From Flavobacterium sp. (GTDB lineage Bacteria > Bacteroidota > Bacteroidia > Flavobacteriales > Flavobacteriaceae): 8,217 nucleotides of DNA. Shown piece after piece: positions 6,698 through 8,217 of the stretch. The stretch is taken from NCBI RefSeq assembly GCF_021151785.1, contig NZ_JAGKWP010000101.1, forward strand, positions 1-8,217, given 5' to 3'. Numbering within the stretch: the stretch's first letter is position 1; every line of letters starts with the position of its first letter. The notes beneath the pieces are model-generated. The model was given only the letters and a program-made list of their open reading frames with translations. It searched no databases and had not been told where the DNA came from. The position numbers were made by a program, and so were the translations under genes.

Positions 6698-6726
6698 TTG
6701 AAAAATAATATATTTTATTAAATTTG
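6698..6726 (+). promoter_or_regulatory. Promoter for the large surface-protein gene
   Basis: TTG at 6698-6700, an 18-base spacer and TAAATTTG at 6719-6726 fit the Flavobacterium pattern TTG-N17-23-TAnnTTTG. It is the best two-part promoter in the window. The ATG is 42 bases further on, so the leader would be about 35 bases, AT-rich and without a Shine-Dalgarno sequence. Confidence 0.65.
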
Positions 6727-6768
6727 CTAATTCAACTATAATTACCAAACAACTATAATTTTTTAATA

Positions 6769-8217
6769 ATGAAAAAAATTACGCTGTTGATTTTAACTCT
6801 ATTGAGTTTAAATTTAACGTTCTCTCAAGGATCCACATGCGCTACTGCTTCTGCTTTTTGTGCTGGTGGATCGACTTTAACATTTCCTAATACTACTAGT
6901 GTACCAAGTACCGGTAGCCCAGGATGTTTAGGTTCGGCACCCAATCCTGCTTGGTTTTTCTTCCAAATTGGAACTTCGGGGAATCTAAATTTTACATTAA
7001 CTCAAGGGAGTAATGCTCCTAATTACAACAATCAAGATGTTGACTTTATTTGTTGGGGGCCATTTGCTTCTCCACAATGTACAGGTTTGTATGATTATCC
7101 AGATGGTAATACTTCTTTTCCTAGTAATGTTGTAGCTTGTAGTTATTCGGCTGCGGCAACTGAAAATTTTACTATTCCAGGAGCAGTTGCGGGGCAATAT
7201 TACATGATTATGATTACGAACTACTCAAATCAAGCAGGTCAAATTACGCTTACGCAAACTAATTTAGGAAATGCAGGTGCTGGTTCGACCAACTGTAATA
7301 TCGTTTGTGGTGTGGATTTAGGTCCTGATATTATAACTTGTCCAGCACCAAAAAATTTAACCGCAACTTTTTTAAGTACACCAACTATACCAGGTGTGCC
7401 TATATATCAATGGTATCTAGATGGAGTATTGCAACCTTCTTATACCACACAGACTATCACAGTAAATCAGTCAGGAACATGGTCTGTTACCGTAACAAGA
7501 CCAGGATGTACTGCTCCTGCGTCAGATAGTGTCAATATAATATATACTAGCGGAGCAACATTAACATCTCCTCAACAAGTTAAATTATGTAATAACGTTA
7601 ATCCGTTACTTTTTAATTTAACATCTATTTATCCACATATGTTAAATGGTTATTCGATGGCAGATTTGGAAAATATAGGATTTTATCTTACTCAGAATGA
7701 TGCTTTCAATAACGTTAATATGATACCATTTTCTCAGTGGTCTGCTTTTCCAGGAACGAATGGTCAAACAGTTTATTTTGCAGCTGAAAACGTAGCCTCG
7801 GGAACTGGATGTAGAGAAGTAGTTCAAGTCTCATTGATTACAGAAATTTGTCCATTTACTTTGCCTGATTTAACTTTATGTGATGACGCTAGTAATGATG
7901 GTATTGCTGTATTTAATTTTGATCCTCAAACAGCATTAGCATTGATGATTCCTAATCCATCAAATTATGTTGTTACTTATCACACTTCACAGGCCGACGC
8001 TAATGGAGACGTTAATGCTATAACACCAACAAATGCTTATTCGAATATTAGTAATCCACAGACAATTCATGTTAGAAGAGAAGAAGTATCTAATCCATTG
8101 AATTTTGCTTACACAACTTTTCAATTGCATGTTGTAGCTCAGCCTACGGTTACGATTTCTGGTTCAGCTTCAATATGTTTAGGTTCGTCGACGAATTTAA
8201 CATTTACAGGTACTCCT
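6769..8217 (+). CDS. Large secreted/cell-surface modular protein, likely a type IX secretion substrate (5' part)
   Basis: The frame is open from ATG 6769 to the window edge (483 codons, no stop), so only the N-terminal part is seen. Residues 1-20, MKKITLLILTLLSLNLTFSQ, are a signal peptide. Residues ~24-180 form one module with PAWFFFQI at 62-69, QDVDFICWGPF at 89-99, VVACSYS at 121-127 and YYMIMITNYSNQAGQITLTQT at 144-164. From memory, this is a beta-rich N-terminal domain common in large Flavobacterium surface proteins. Residues ~191-263 look Ig-like (IYQWYLDGV, SGTWSVTV). Two divergent ~100-residue repeats follow at 265-361 and 365-459, then an Ig/PKD-like start (SASICLGSSTNLTFTGTP). There are 15 cysteines. 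D253-S254-V255 fits the Bacteroidetes O-glycosylation motif D-S/T-hydrophobic. Such proteins usually end in a type IX sorting domain, which lies outside the window, so the secretion route is inferred. The gene is divergent from folE. Confidence 0.85.
   Translation, partial: MKKITLLILTLLSLNLTFSQGSTCATASAFCAGGSTLTFPNTTSVPSTGSPGCLGSAPNPAWFFFQIGTSGNLNFTLTQGSNAPNYNNQDVDFICWGPFASPQCTGLYDYPDGNTSFPSNVVACSYSAAATENFTIPGAVAGQYYMIMITNYSNQAGQITLTQTNLGNAGAGSTNCNIVCGVDLGPDIITCPAPKNLTATFLSTPTIPGVPIYQWYLDGVLQPSYTTQTITVNQSGTWSVTVTRPGCTAPASDSVNIIYTSGATLTSPQQVKLCNNVNPLLFNLTSIYPHMLNGYSMADLENIGFYLTQNDAFNNVNMIPFSQWSAFPGTNGQTVYFAAENVASGTGCREVVQVSLITEICPFTLPDLTLCDDASNDGIAVFNFDPQTALALMIPNPSNYVVTYHTSQADANGDVNAITPTNAYSNISNPQTIHVRREEVSNPLNFAYTTFQLHVVAQPTVTISGSASICLGSSTNLTFTGTP
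7561..8145 (+). repeat. Two divergent ~100-residue repeat units in the surface protein
   Basis: Unit 1 (residues 265-361) opens LTSPQQVKLCNN...LLFNL, and unit 2 (365-459) opens LPDLTLCDD...AVFNF. Each has a leading LC, acidic or amide residues, an F-N-hydrophobic strand, a segment of the N-D-A or A-D-A-N-G-D-V type (QNDAFNNVN; QADANGDVN), a VYF- or IHV-type strand and a closing hydrophobic strand. Identity is low and recognisable only at the protein level, with no direct repeat in the DNA. Units of this kind are typically reiterated many times in Flavobacterium surface proteins. Confidence 0.55.

Noticed and set aside
6997..7827. Three short open frames (6997-7197 minus, 7338-7529 plus, 7642-7827 minus)
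   Set aside because: All lie within the continuous surface-protein frame from 6769 to the window end, which has a signal peptide, promoter and recognisable domains.
1..8217. Mobile elements, CRISPR arrays, tRNA or rRNA genes, defence systems
   Set aside because: No transposase, integrase, direct repeats with spacers, cloverleaf structures or toxin-antitoxin pair could be seen; gene order and composition look like ordinary chromosome.

Overview
The window looks like a chromosomal segment of a Flavobacteriaceae bacterium, most likely Flavobacterium or a close relative. The signs are an AT-rich sequence, start codons without Shine-Dalgarno sequences, repeated TAnnTTTG -7 promoter elements of the Bacteroidetes type, signal peptides ending in FSQ or NAQ, and a cysteine-rich multi-domain secreted protein of the kind exported by the type IX secretion system in this phylum. 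The species cannot be named from the sequence alone.

Layout, left to right. (1) Minus strand: ruvX (Holliday-junction resolvase-like / YqgF) followed by def (peptide deformylase). The genes are 45 bp apart, each with its own TAnnTTTG element. (2) Minus strand: an exported dienelactone-hydrolase-family protein, alone between its own terminator (1294-1331) and the terminator of the next unit. A perfect 24-bp palindrome lies upstream of it. (3) Minus strand: yidD then lgt, an envelope-biogenesis pair read as one unit that ends in a hairpin terminator at 2299-2321. (4) Plus strand: a small 8-stranded outer-membrane beta-barrel protein, divergent from yidD. (5) Minus strand: folE then cysS, 30 bp apart, converging on the beta-barrel gene at a shared bidirectional terminator (4376-4408). 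(6) Plus strand, divergent from folE: the 5' part (483 codons) of a large cell-surface or secreted protein that is still open at the window edge.

Functionally this is mainly core housekeeping: N-terminal protein maturation (def), 16S rRNA processing or recombination (ruvX), lipoprotein lipidation (lgt), membrane protein insertion (yidD), tRNA-Cys charging (cysS) and pterin/folate synthesis (folE). Three envelope or exported genes sit among them. No mobile element, CRISPR array, rRNA, tRNA or defence system is visible. The least ordinary items are the truncated modular surface protein (15 cysteines, two divergent ~100-residue repeats and an Ig-like start), the changed acidic position in the exported hydrolase, and the palindrome upstream of that hydrolase. 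I see no convincing wholly new system in this window.
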